A stretch of DNA of 64,000 nucleotides, taken from positions 1-64,000 of the forward strand of contig URCA01000011.1 in the NCBI GenBank assembly GCA_900546265.1. The letters run 5' to 3'. A program made the position numbers and the translations under genes. Shown piece by piece: positions 8,300 to 16,555 of the stretch (position 1 is the stretch's first letter; each line of letters starts with the position of its first letter). The stretch is from an uncultured Oscillospiraceae bacterium (GTDB taxonomy: Bacteria; Bacillota; Clostridia; Oscillospirales; Acutalibacteraceae). The notes under the pieces are model-generated. The model was not told where the DNA came from and made no database searches. It saw only the letters and a program-made list of their open reading frames with translations.

Positions 8300-10636
8300 C
8301 TACGCCATGCCGTCCGGCTCGATTCGATACGCACGCCGCCCGCCGTTCAGGATGACCGGCAGGGCTATCCGCCCCTCCCCGTCCGGTGTGAGGCGCTCTT
8401 CCTTATCCTCGGTCCTCACAAGCACCGGCCCGGACGCGTCCAGCACCAGGGTGCTCCGTCCCACGCCGCTCAGGCGGAACGACAGGCCCCGCCCGTCCGT
8501 CCGCCAGTCGGACACCGCCATCTGATAGGCGCTGCGCAGCAAAACCGCTGTCGGCCGATCTGCGCAGCGCCGCACCTCGATGCGGTTGTGCTCCCGCAGC
8601 AGATCCGCCGGCACCTTATGCAGCGCCCGCAGCTCCGTTCCATTCACCGTCAGCTTCTCCACATAGGGCCCGCTGCCCCTCATGACAATATCCAGCGTCT
8701 TCTCCCCATAATGCAGCCCTCTGAGCGTCATCTCCTCCCCCGAATAGGGGTAAACCGTCAAGCCGCCTGCATCCAAATCGACCCCCACCACGCTGTGCAC
8801 CGCCGCCGTGTACCAGCCGCGCATGGAATACCCGTGCCAGATGCCGGGCTGGCAGTTCCAGTTGTCAAAGGGCGGCATCGCCTCGTCGGCATAGCAGGAG
8901 ATCCCCTCGGGACACATCAGCCGGCGCGTCCATCCCTCGACCCACTCGCCCCACTGGCGCAGAAGATCGGGCCTGTCATAGCGGTTGGCCAGCCGGGTAT
9001 AAAACTCCGACATGACCGGCCACCAGCAATGGAGCTGATTGGAATCCAGATCGTACACAGAGGACCACACCGGGTAAGGCCGAAGCCCCGCGGGCGCCAC
9101 CAGTTCCCTTTCATAAAAGGCCAGACACCGTCCCGCCACCGCGTCGGTAAGCTCGCCGCAATAATTGTTTTCCCATTTGACGGCGTTGTTGGACGGGGCC
9201 CGGCGCTTCTCGCCGGTATCCGCCTCAATGGAGGAATCGTAGAAGCCAACCGCCTCGTCAAAAAGCTGCGGGAACCCGGCCTCGATGCGCCGGGCAAATT
9301 CGTCGGCGGCCCGCGCGGTCGCCTCATCCCCCATGCGGAGCGCCAGCCCGGTCATGGAACGGGCCGCGCAGTACCCGACGGCGTTGTTGAAGGTGCTCAG
9401 GTCGTTGCCGGTCTCGTTTATCAAGGCGCGGTGGTCGGGATATAGAGACGTACCCGCGCAAAGTCCCCGCCCCTCCTTTTCGGTGTCCTGAATCATCCGG
9501 AACAGCTGCACGGCGAACGGGTAATACGGCCGGATATCCACGCCGTTCATCTGGGCCAGCTGCAGCAGCGTGATGTACATGCCTTGGGCCGAGGGCGCCG
9601 CCGTGCCGATGTTGCTCATGTCCCGTCCGAACGCGTGCGCAATGCCCGTGCCGTCGGAATAGTCCCGCATGAAGCCCAGCATCCGCTCCATAAACGCGCC
9701 GTCGCCCCAGTAAAAGGCCGCGTCGCCCGTGGTCATGCTGTCCCAGCCCCAAATCCAATAGCAGGTGGTCTGCGCCCGCATCGCCCCGGGGATTTCCGGC
9801 ACTTTCAGCGCCTCGTGATACAGGGGCGCCAGGGCAAAGAACTCGTTCAGGGCGGGGTGGGCGCTTTCCAGCACGGGCGCCTTGTCCGCCGCCCGGCGGT
9901 AACGCTCCTCCATGGCGAGCCGCACGGCGTCGGCGTTTCTGCTGTCCCGCCGGCACTTCTCCGCCGCTTCCCCGCGCCCGCCGGCAAAGGCCGCCACCGT
10001 TGCATAGCGGTGTCCCCGGACAAGGAGGCGGGAGATCAGCTTGATTTTTCCGTTCTTCTCCATGGGGTGATAGGTAAAGCCCAAATCGCCCCCGATGGCA
10101 ATCCCCGTCGTCGTCCCCTGTTCGGTGAACGAGGTCGCCAGCAGCCCGTCCGCAAAATCCCAGTCCTCCCATGCGCGGGGAACGGGATGCTTGTACCGGG
10201 GATCGGCCGAGGCGTACGGTACGAACTGATACTCCTTGTAAAACTCCAGTTTCAAGCGCAGCCCCTCCGGCAGCGCGTCGTCGGTGCGCAGCTGGATGTA
10301 CACGCTGTCCCCGGCCGTGAACAGGGACAGCTCACAGCCGAACACGGCGTCCCATGTCCGGCGCACCGTTGCGGTATAGCCGAACGGCAGAATGTCGCAG
10401 CCCTGCGGCCGCAGCTGATAGTTGTGCGTCTCGTCGCACAGATACAGCCGGATCCCGCCCCAAAAGGCGCGGTGAAACACCATGGTGTGGCCGGCGCCCT
10501 GCGGACTGAAATAGTGAATGTCCGCGATGCCGTCGTCATCCGCCTGAAACGCCACCCGGTTGTCGCAAAACCATCGCGGGCCGCAGGGCAGCCCGTCATC
10601 GCTGCGGATAACGCCGTGTTCAATCGTATAGGCCAT
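8300..10636 (-). CDS. Six-hairpin (alpha/alpha)6 glycosidase-like enzyme
   Basis: The 778-residue intracellular product has an N-terminal beta-rich domain (about 1-240), a helical barrel (about 260-640) and a C-terminal beta-sandwich (about 650-778). The barrel contains TTCYWIWGWDSMTTGDAA, DMSNIGTAAPSAQGMY, NGTGN-like and Trp-rich segments, and WNCQPGIWHGYSMRGWY, all typical of six-hairpin glycosidases (the clan around GH63/GH78/GH95). I cannot assign an exact family. W-x-W-D-S suggests a catalytic acid near residue 300. No signal peptide. It is transcribed 8 nt downstream of the FAD-oxidoreductase-type tail. Confidence 0.75.
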   Translation of the reverse strand: MAYTIEHGVIRSDDGLPCGPRWFCDNRVAFQADDDGIADIHYFSPQGAGHTMVFHRAFWGGIRLYLCDETHNYQLRPQGCDILPFGYTATVRRTWDAVFGCELSLFTAGDSVYIQLRTDDALPEGLRLKLEFYKEYQFVPYASADPRYKHPVPRAWEDWDFADGLLATSFTEQGTTTGIAIGGDLGFTYHPMEKNGKIKLISRLLVRGHRYATVAAFAGGRGEAAEKCRRDSRNADAVRLAMEERYRRAADKAPVLESAHPALNEFFALAPLYHEALKVPEIPGAMRAQTTCYWIWGWDSMTTGDAAFYWGDGAFMERMLGFMRDYSDGTGIAHAFGRDMSNIGTAAPSAQGMYITLLQLAQMNGVDIRPYYPFAVQLFRMIQDTEKEGRGLCAGTSLYPDHRALINETGNDLSTFNNAVGYCAARSMTGLALRMGDEATARAADEFARRIEAGFPQLFDEAVGFYDSSIEADTGEKRRAPSNNAVKWENNYCGELTDAVAGRCLAFYERELVAPAGLRPYPVWSSVYDLDSNQLHCWWPVMSEFYTRLANRYDRPDLLRQWGEWVEGWTRRLMCPEGISCYADEAMPPFDNWNCQPGIWHGYSMRGWYTAAVHSVVGVDLDAGGLTVYPYSGEEMTLRGLHYGEKTLDIVMRGSGPYVEKLTVNGTELRALHKVPADLLREHNRIEVRRCADRPTAVLLRSAYQMAVSDWRTDGRGLSFRLSGVGRSTLVLDASGPVLVRTEDKEERLTPDGEGRIALPVILNGGRRAYRIEPDGMA

Positions 10637-10644
10637 AGCACGCT

Positions 10645-13600
10645 CTATCCTTTCTGCTGCGCTTCGGCATACAGCCGCGCCTCCAGGATCCTGGCCCGTT
10701 CGTCCCCCTGGGTGGCCAAAACGGTTACCCGCAGCCGGTCACACACCGTGCCGGCGAGCAGCGCGTGGATCCGATGCCGCTGATAGTTGCCGGATATCGT
10801 CTGCGTATGCACCGCGCGATCCCCCAGGAACGCGGTGATGACATAGTCCTGCACCAGGGTCGCCGGCGGCAGCGGACTCTGCCGGTTCTGCGCCCAGTCG
10901 GACAGCGAGGGCATGATTTCCGCGCTCAAATCCGAATCAAAGGTCAGGCGGATCTCGCCCACCGGCCCGGCTTGGGGCAGCCGCAGCTCCAGCCAGGGCG
11001 CTTCCCCCTCCAAGGGGGCGGAAACCCAGCCCGTGATGCGAGACACCCCGTCAATCACCGCCGCGCCGTCTCCGGAGGAACACACTACGGCAGTTCCCCG
11101 CGCCAAATCGTCCGGATCCTCGTTGCGCACGCCGGGTATGTAACAGTCGTCCCGCAGCAGACGCTGCTGCAGCGCCGCCACATCCGCGCCGAGTTCCCGG
11201 GGGGTCACGCCCCGTTCGGCCGCCCACGCCGCCGCCGTCCCGGCCGCCTGCGCCAGCACGGCGCAGGTGCCCATCACCCGGGTGGAGGCGAAAGCGCGGT
11301 GGGTCGCGCTGATAATCCGCCCGCCCAGCAGCAGGTTTTCCACCCCCCGGGCATACAGCGACCGGTATGGTATCGTGTACAGGCCGGGCAGATGCACCGG
11401 CAGATCCTCGCTCTCCTCGGTCTTGGCCGCGATGCAGCGAAACCGCTCCGGCGGATGGGAATCGATATGCCAGCCGCCGTAGCCCACCGCGTCGGGGAAC
11501 ACCCTGCCCGCCAGCAGATCCTGCTCCCTCAGGACATAGTCCCCCAGCACCCGGCGGCTCTCCCGCTTGCCGGGCAGGAAGCCCACCCATTCCAGCGCCA
11601 GCGTGTCCGCGCCGTGATCCCCGCCATTCTTGATGTGATCCCAGATGCCGTAGACGATTTTGAGCAGCTCGTCGCGGATTTCCTCCGCGTCGGCCACCGT
11701 GTCCCAAACCGTGCCGCCCACCTCGACCCACCAATAGCCCGACGTGATTTCCTTGTCGTGCCCCATCAAGTCGTCGTCGGTGAACGTATACGCCCACGCG
11801 GGCTTGATAAAGGGAACGGGCCGCCCCGCGTCCCTCGCCTGGAACAGGATGGAATTGCCCATGGTGACCCGGTCGGCCTTTTTCACCGCCCCCGGCTCGC
11901 CGTATTCCGCCGCCGCCTCCCGCCCCACATGGTAGTCGGCCCCGGCCATGGCGGACAAAGTGCCGTCTCCCGTGCAGTCGATAAAAACAGGGGCGCTCAG
12001 CCGGAACACCTTCTCGGTGGTCATCTGCCGGGCCTCCACCGCTTTGATGCGGGGCCGGGCCGCCTCGTCGTCCATGACATCCCATTCCCAGGCTCCATCT
12101 TCCTCAAACCGGAAGCCCAGACCTTCGTAGAAACTCTGCACCATGAGTTCACGTTCCGGCTTGGATATGCCTTCGTAATAGGCGTCTCCGCCATTGCGGT
12201 ATTCGCCGTTAATGGTGATTTCTTCACTGGCGTAGTTGTTCTCCCGGGTGCCATTTCCTTCAGCCACACGGTGAGAGTTGGCAGTATTGTTGGTAGTTAT
12301 GGAGCCGCGATATATGACGTTGTTGGAAATGCTCAACTGACCGTAATTATGCCAGCCGGTCAGCAGGGATGCGCTGTGTTTACTGCTCTGATTCGGCGCA
12401 TCCTGCTGAACAGTCACATCGCTTACAAAGCAGTGTTCCACACCGCATTTGGCCATACCGGCCAGGCCGCCCACATGCTGGTCGTCGCCGTGGACTGTCG
12501 TGTCCACGACCGCGCAGTCCCGAATCCAGAGGGCGTTGGTATCCAGAATATAGCCAATCAAGCCGCCGACGCCTACACCGCCGGAAACAGAGCCTTTGAC
12601 CGAGCAGCTTTTGATTTCTCCTGCCGTACCGGCATTGCTGTGTGCGGCGAGTATACCGGCATAAGAGTCCTGAGCCGTGACATCGGCAACAACATGGCAG
12701 TTTTCAATGGCAACGCCGCTTCCGCTGATGCGGCCAACCAGCCCGCCTACCGTACCGGTGCCCTTCACCTCTCCGGATACATTGACATTTCGGATGATGC
12801 CGCTGCTCTGTCCGGCAAGAATGCCGACATCCGAAGCGGTAGACTCCAGCACGGCGTTGGTAATGGTAAGATCCTGGATCACCCCGCCGGGACCGAGCAG
12901 TTCGATCAGGCCGCGCGATGTCGGGCTGGCATACAGCAGATTGTTGATCGTATGTCCATCGCCATCCAGAGTGCCATCAAAGGTCATGACGGCTTCCACA
13001 GGCTTGCCCGCAGCGTCTATGTTGTTTGCCAGACGGTAATCGGCGCGCGGATCGCGGTTGATCTGCGCAAAGTCCTTAATATCGCGGATCAGATAATAGC
13101 CATTGATATCCTGATCCAAAGTAACCTCAGGAATGTCGGGTTTCTCATCGTTGTAAATATACAGACAGTTGGCCACGCTGCGTTCCGTGCCGCCGGTGGG
13201 CCCGCTGGTTCCGTCAGAGGGGGAATTCTGCACCGTATACTGCTGGGTCTCGGGGTCTTTGACCACCATGGTGGTTGAACCGCCGCCGTCCAGATTCATC
13301 GCATATACAGCGCCGTTCTCCACCAGGAGCTGCGCCATCTCTACCAGTGTCAATCCCGCGGAATAGGTATCCGGGCGTTTGCCGTCCATGCAGATAAAGA
13401 AAACGGAACCATCCTGGCGAATTCCCACACAGGTGCGCGGATAGGGAGCAGTGGGACGATCCGGCATGGAGGAGGTGTCGGTTCCCTCGTCAAAGGAAAT
13501 CGGTACGCCGTTGTCCACCAGAATATAATCTCCGCCCACTGCCTGCTCAAGGTTGGCTTTGTTGGCCTCATAAACCTCTTCGTCGCCAATGATCGCGGTT

Positions 13601-14163
13601 CCATCCTTCAGGATACCGAAAAATGTCCGATAAGGAAGACGGCTGGAAATCTCAGCGCTGGGCGTCCAGGCATGAACCTGTATGCCATTCTTTACAACCA
13701 GCCCCTCTGGCTCGCCGGTGGACATATTGTAAAAATCCGCATTTACGCCTGCCAGTACATTGCGGCCGTCAATAGCTGCATAGCGCATCTGATCGGATAC
13801 GCGCTGCATGGCAAACTCTGTGCCATTGTTCGGCATACCAACGGCAATATGCAGGTTGGAGCCCTCTGTTCCATAATTGGTATCCAGCATAAAGCCGGCC
13901 ACTGTTTTACCATCTTCGGTTTTGAACAGAGCCTCCTCATATGTCACGCCATCGGCCACGGTAAAACGGTCGGAGGAAATCACCTCTTTGATGACTTCTC
14001 CCACACCTAGGCTTTTGGCCATGACCACCGGCATGGAAGAGAGCATGCTGCTCCCGGCAACCAGTGCGGCCAGAAGTCCGGCCAAGAGTTTCTGTCCGGT
14101 TCTGCGCCAGGAAAAACCGGGATGAATAGGAATATTGCTTGTGCTTGTCGGCTTTTCTTTCAC
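10645..14163 (-). CDS. Chimeric protein: secreted phosphodiester glycosidase + GLUG region + C-terminal part of an FAD oxidoreductase
   Basis: The single 1,172-residue frame is built of parts that do not belong together. Residues 1-50 form a signal peptide. About 50-340 are a phosphodiester-glycosidase (NAGPA-type) domain with NVLAGVNADFYNM, CVGIRQDGSVFFICMDG and MNLDGGGSTTMVV. About 350-700 are GLUG-type repeats with repeated G-G-L-V/I-G motifs, ending as such regions do. From about 709 to the end the sequence is an FAD-dependent oxidoreductase tail (FIDCTGDGTLSAMAGADY, GYGGWHIDSHPPE, LLLGGRIISATHRAF). The N-terminal 200 or so residues of that family, including the GxGxxG dinucleotide site, are absent. 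The join is near 12,040-12,060, where base composition also changes. Secreted and cytosolic halves make a working product unlikely. An assembly artefact is possible. Confidence 0.8.
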   Translation of the reverse strand: MKEKPTSTSNIPIHPGFSWRRTGQKLLAGLLAALVAGSSMLSSMPVVMAKSLGVGEVIKEVISSDRFTVADGVTYEEALFKTEDGKTVAGFMLDTNYGTEGSNLHIAVGMPNNGTEFAMQRVSDQMRYAAIDGRNVLAGVNADFYNMSTGEPEGLVVKNGIQVHAWTPSAEISSRLPYRTFFGILKDGTAIIGDEEVYEANKANLEQAVGGDYILVDNGVPISFDEGTDTSSMPDRPTAPYPRTCVGIRQDGSVFFICMDGKRPDTYSAGLTLVEMAQLLVENGAVYAMNLDGGGSTTMVVKDPETQQYTVQNSPSDGTSGPTGGTERSVANCLYIYNDEKPDIPEVTLDQDINGYYLIRDIKDFAQINRDPRADYRLANNIDAAGKPVEAVMTFDGTLDGDGHTINNLLYASPTSRGLIELLGPGGVIQDLTITNAVLESTASDVGILAGQSSGIIRNVNVSGEVKGTGTVGGLVGRISGSGVAIENCHVVADVTAQDSYAGILAAHSNAGTAGEIKSCSVKGSVSGGVGVGGLIGYILDTNALWIRDCAVVDTTVHGDDQHVGGLAGMAKCGVEHCFVSDVTVQQDAPNQSSKHSASLLTGWHNYGQLSISNNVIYRGSITTNNTANSHRVAEGNGTRENNYASEEITINGEYRNGGDAYYEGISKPERELMVQSFYEGLGFRFEEDGAWEWDVMDDEAARPRIKAVEARQMTTEKVFRLSAPVFIDCTGDGTLSAMAGADYHVGREAAAEYGEPGAVKKADRVTMGNSILFQARDAGRPVPFIKPAWAYTFTDDDLMGHDKEITSGYWWVEVGGTVWDTVADAEEIRDELLKIVYGIWDHIKNGGDHGADTLALEWVGFLPGKRESRRVLGDYVLREQDLLAGRVFPDAVGYGGWHIDSHPPERFRCIAAKTEESEDLPVHLPGLYTIPYRSLYARGVENLLLGGRIISATHRAFASTRVMGTCAVLAQAAGTAAAWAAERGVTPRELGADVAALQQRLLRDDCYIPGVRNEDPDDLARGTAVVCSSGDGAAVIDGVSRITGWVSAPLEGEAPWLELRLPQAGPVGEIRLTFDSDLSAEIMPSLSDWAQNRQSPLPPATLVQDYVITAFLGDRAVHTQTISGNYQRHRIHALLAGTVCDRLRVTVLATQGDERARILEARLYAEAQQKG

Positions 14164-14202
14164 TCCTTAACAAACTCACTTTTTTGATTCCTGTTTTATT
14201 AA

Positions 14203-14230
14203 ATTATAGTTTTCTTCGTTAACGCTGTAA
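14203..14230 (-). promoter_or_regulatory. Candidate promoter of the chimeric gene
   Basis: On the minus strand a perfect TATAAT (14208-14203) is preceded at 16 bp by TTACAG (14230-14225). The distance to the start codon is about 40 nt. The -35 match is weak. Confidence 0.5.
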
Positions 14231-14257
14231 GCGTGATAAAGTTAAAAGTGCGTAAAG

Positions 14258-14435
14258 CACAAAGAATGCCCGCCAGGTACATTTCTATCAACGCTTCTTC
14301 TACACTGCTTTTCCGGCGACGATATCGTTCGATGATAGCTGTCTCGATCGGTATGCCCTTTAGCTTTGGGACATTCAGGGTCACGTCCCCTGACGTCGTT
14401 GTCAGATTCCGGCTGTATATTTGTCCCTACCTTAT
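14258..14435 (-). pseudogene. IS256-family (Mutator) transposase fragment
   Basis: The minus strand encodes about 55 residues including NLTTTSGDVTLNVPKLKG, ETAIIERYRRR and SSVEEALIEMYLAG, which match the middle N-terminal part of IS256-family transposases. The match breaks off abruptly after M-Y-L-A-G and is preceded by a stop codon, so roughly 80 N-terminal and 250 C-terminal residues, including the DDE residues, are missing. It is a dead remnant. It lies directly beside a 22-bp repeat that recurs at 40.4 kb and marks the left edge of a rearranged region. Confidence 0.8.
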
Positions 14436-14453
14436 CTAGCCGTGCGAGGGGGC

Positions 14454-14475
14454 TGGACGGAATTATTTTACTTTT
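14454..14475 (+). repeat. 22-bp direct repeat, copy 1
   Basis: The sequence begins TGGACGGAATTATTTTAC and is identical for 22 bp to 40,399-40,420. Just upstream both copies also share a CTTAGCCG/TCTAGCCG stretch and a G-rich run. It may be a terminal repeat of an IS256-like element or the edge of another mobile element. The two copies bracket about 26 kb. Confidence 0.7.
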
Positions 14476-14520
14476 TCAAAAACTTTTTCGTTTTTCTAAT
14501 GACTCACCTTTTTGGAAAAA

Positions 14521-14548
14521 GAAAAGAGCCGATTTCTCGACTCTTTCA
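14521..14548 (-). terminator. Terminator of the Fic gene
   Basis: On the minus strand GAAAGAG...CTCTTTTC forms a short stem (14523-14528 with 14541-14546) followed by TTCTTTTTCC. It lies 23 nt beyond the fic stop codon. Confidence 0.5.
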
Positions 14549-14570
14549 AAAGCATATATTGTTACAGCTT

Positions 14571-15224
14571 TTAGGTCTCGGCAAAGGTCTTCCAGCATCG
14601 CTGCTTCATAAAGTCACCAATAATGGAAATGTCCTCGCCCTCATAATATTTAACCAGAAGCCTTTTGAACTCCGGAACTTCCTTTTCAGGAATAACCAGA
14701 AATCCACCGCCGTGGGAAATCAGATAGTGGTTTGCAAAGATAACGGAGACCCGTTTATTGCCGTCCAGAAAAATCTGCGTTTTCATGCCGTACAGACACA
14801 ACTTAATGGCTATATCGATTGCTTCGCCGGATTCCTCTGCGATTTCACGAATATGGTCTTTTACATCCAGTTCATTTGGGAGCGGCGGAACGTAGGATGA
14901 ACCTCCGATTGTAACCGGCACGCCGCGAATTCGCCCGCCTTCTGCAAAAAAGCCTTCATTCACAAGCCGTGCGATATGGCTGAGCATATAGTAATCAGAC
15001 CGGCTTGCAACTACATCACGGTCGAGGATAAATTCCCATGCGCGTTTCAGATTCAGGATTTTCTGCACATCCGTTGCCGTCATGCCGCTGACCTTGCCGT
15101 TTTCGAGGATCTCCTCCGTCTGTGGAAAGGAGGTTGTCACCCCTTCCAGAACAGCCTGGTCATAGATGTTCATCTTCATATTCACACGGGCAAAGTCGAT
15201 GCTCTTGAGGATATCGGAAGACAA
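14571..15224 (-). CDS. Fic-family protein with Gln in place of the motif His
   Basis: The roughly 217-residue product has the Fic fold. Fic enzymes usually transfer AMP to target proteins using the motif H-x-F-x-D/E-G-N-G/K-R. Here the motif reads TQIFLDGNKRVSVIFANHYL, so the catalytic His is a Gln. The phosphate-anchoring D-G-N-K-R is intact. Related clostridial Fic proteins with the same substitution exist as far as I recall, so it may be a pseudoenzyme subclass or use other chemistry. The start is uncertain: a TTG at 15224 follows GAGGGTGAA, and Met codons at 15179 and 15173 are alternatives. The reading frame continues upstream without a start, and a 1-base shift would join it to more coding-like sequence. 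Confidence 0.75.
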   Translation of the reverse strand: MSSDILKSIDFARVNMKMNIYDQAVLEGVTTSFPQTEEILENGKVSGMTATDVQKILNLKRAWEFILDRDVVASRSDYYMLSHIARLVNEGFFAEGGRIRGVPVTIGGSSYVPPLPNELDVKDHIREIAEESGEAIDIAIKLCLYGMKTQIFLDGNKRVSVIFANHYLISHGGGFLVIPEKEVPEFKRLLVKYYEGEDISIIGDFMKQRCWKTFAET

Positions 15225-15430
15225 TTCACCCTCTGAGTATCCGGCGGCGGCAAGCTGCTTTTCGATGTGGCGCAGTTCTTTGCGGATTTCTCTGGATTCT
15301 TTCTTGATCTTCCGATAATTAATTCTTTTGTGAAATACTGTGCCTTTCTCGCTGCCTTATGATATATTTCATATACTTCATCCGACACCTAGATTTGTTT
15401 GCCATGAAGCCGGATATACTTTTGAACGAC
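15225..15430 (-). pseudogene. Degraded 5' region of the Fic gene or of an upstream helix-turn-helix/sigma-like gene
   Basis: In the Fic frame the minus strand reads YRKIKKESREIRKELRHIEK back to about 15,315. A one-base shift there leads into SDEVYEIYHKAARKAQYFTK, and before that, through an in-frame TAG, into VQKYIRLHGKQI. The Y-I-R-x-x-G-K-x-I-x-V-S-D-E-V-Y-x-x-Y pattern resembles the N-terminus of the sigma-70-like/HTH proteins of conjugative transposons. At least one frameshift and one stop interrupt it. I infer a decayed fusion of two element-borne genes; the identity is tentative. Confidence 0.4.
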
Positions 15431-15490
15431 CACCTTCCTTTAACTCCGATCTGTTTTTGAGTCAAAAACAAATCGGAACGGTGGTGATCG
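15428..15490. repeat. Large imperfect inverted repeat
   Basis: TCCGATCTGTTTTTGA (15445-15460) pairs with TCAAAAACAAATCGGA (15462-15477) with one mismatch around a 1-base centre. Outside this, CGACCACC (from 15428) pairs with GGTGGT near 15480-15485. It could be a terminator-like or mobile-element end structure. Confidence 0.5.
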
Positions 15491-15904
15491 ACAATGAGGT
15501 TCATCTATGCATTCATAGAAAAAAAGTCCACATTCATCCTCATTGCTAGGGGTGAATGTGGCCATGCGTTCAGGGGAGAACGTCATCGCTGTTCTTCCTA
15601 ACCACGCCGCCGCACCGAGATTGCCTGGAGCGGCAACGTCGTCCAACGGTATGTATAATTGAATTAACAGCTATTCGTATATGTTTATCGTAAAAACATA
15701 GATCGGATTTTTGATTTCGCAACGTCCTCGGCTCCGGTGCACAGTAATCTCACCATTCGGTTCGATCACCTCGACAAGAGACTTCCTGCCAAATTCATAA
15801 GGTCTTTTGTCTGTTCAATGATATATAGAGAAGTAGAAAAGTTGGCTAAATATTGGATTAAAAAATATAAAGGACACTGAGCAGCTTCATCCTCCGGCCG
15901 CCGC
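15491..15904. other. Intergenic remnant region without a convincing gene
   Basis: The only coding-like traces are a minus-strand stretch near 15,680-15,800 reading RPYEFGRKSLVEVIEPNGEI with no start, and a 20-residue + strand peptide MIYREVEKLAKYWIKKYKGH at 15818-15880. I recognise neither. The region is A/T-rich and probably consists of leftovers of mobile or accessory genes. Confidence 0.4.
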
Positions 15905-16045
15905 CTATGCGCAGCGCACGAGCCACTGCGCGCAGACGGCGATCAGGAAAATATCGTCTCCGATGAAAATTTAGCCGCTGTAGCCCCTCTCCATAAAGAG
16001 CGTGCGCAGATCGGGCGGCCGAATCGCCGGAATTTCTTTAAGCAT
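15905..16045 (-). pseudogene. fucU: L-fucose mutarotase (FucU/RbsD family) remnant
   Basis: Starting at the ATG at 16045, MLKEIPAIRPPDLRTLFMER followed by GYSG-stop-IFIGDD parallels the FucU start M-L-K-x-I-P-x-I-x-x-P-x-L-x-x-x-L-M-x-M-G-H-G-D-x-I-x-I-x-D. The catalytic-region G-H-G-D is lost, a TAA interrupts the frame at 15973-15971, and the match ends after about 40 of 140 residues. A GAGAGGACG ribosome site is still present, and the start lies 27 nt after the fucI stop. FucU interconverts fucose anomers. Confidence 0.6.
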
Positions 16046-16072
16046 ATCGCGTCCTCTCGTCGTTCAGAGCGC

Positions 16073-16555
16073 TCAGCGATACAGCGGGCTGTACGCGGCG
16101 CAGGCGCGGTAGTCGGTGCCCTCCTTATCGTTTGTGCCGAACGCCGTCCAGCTGTGCAGTCGGTAAATCTTCTCGTCCGAAACGTTGTGCATGGACACCG
16201 GGATACGCATCATGCTCGCCATGGTGAGCACGTCCGTCCCCATATGGCCGTAGGTCCACGCTCCGTGGTGGGCGCTCCAGTTGGCCATGACCGAATACAC
16301 GTCAGGATAGGAGCGAACCAGGTGGACGGCCAGGTCGGATCGGTGCGGTCGAGCAGCGTCTTATCCACCTCGGTCGGCAGATCCACCGTATAGCCCTCGG
16401 CCACCTGCAGCACCGGGTCAATGCCCTCCACCATGTTCAGGTGCACCATGGTCACCGGCATCTTGCCGGTCGTGCTTACAGATGCCATTCCAGTCACTGT
16501 TCTAGGATGGATTCCATAACGTCGCAGTTGGGCCTATAGTCGGTCCACTGCCGCT
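16073..16555 (-). pseudogene. fucI: L-fucose isomerase (FucI) C-terminal remnant, frameshifted
   Basis: Two overlapping minus-strand frames together give the C-terminal part of FucI: first GKMPVTMVHLNMVEG, AEGYTVDLPTEVD and RTDPTWPSTWFAP; then, after a shift near 16,300, DVYSVMANWSAHHGAWTYGH, LTMASMMRIPVSMHNV, YRLHSWTAFGTNDKEGTDYR and SPLYR-stop. The metal-binding His of the M-H-N segment is present. A piece WTDYRPNCDVMESILEQ near 16,500-16,555 may be an earlier FucI segment, which would imply an internal deletion. FucI converts L-fucose to L-fuculose. The gene is clearly dead: N-terminal two-thirds missing, frame broken. Confidence 0.75.

Noticed and set aside
7760..9445. 561-residue + strand open frame
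   Set aside because: It is antisense to the beta-helix and glycosidase genes in GC-rich DNA, has no family motif and no ribosome site; the minus-strand genes explain the region.
10765..13278. 837-residue + strand open frame
   Set aside because: It is the antisense shadow of the chimeric gene and crosses its join; low-complexity Arg/His/Pro content is typical of antisense reading.
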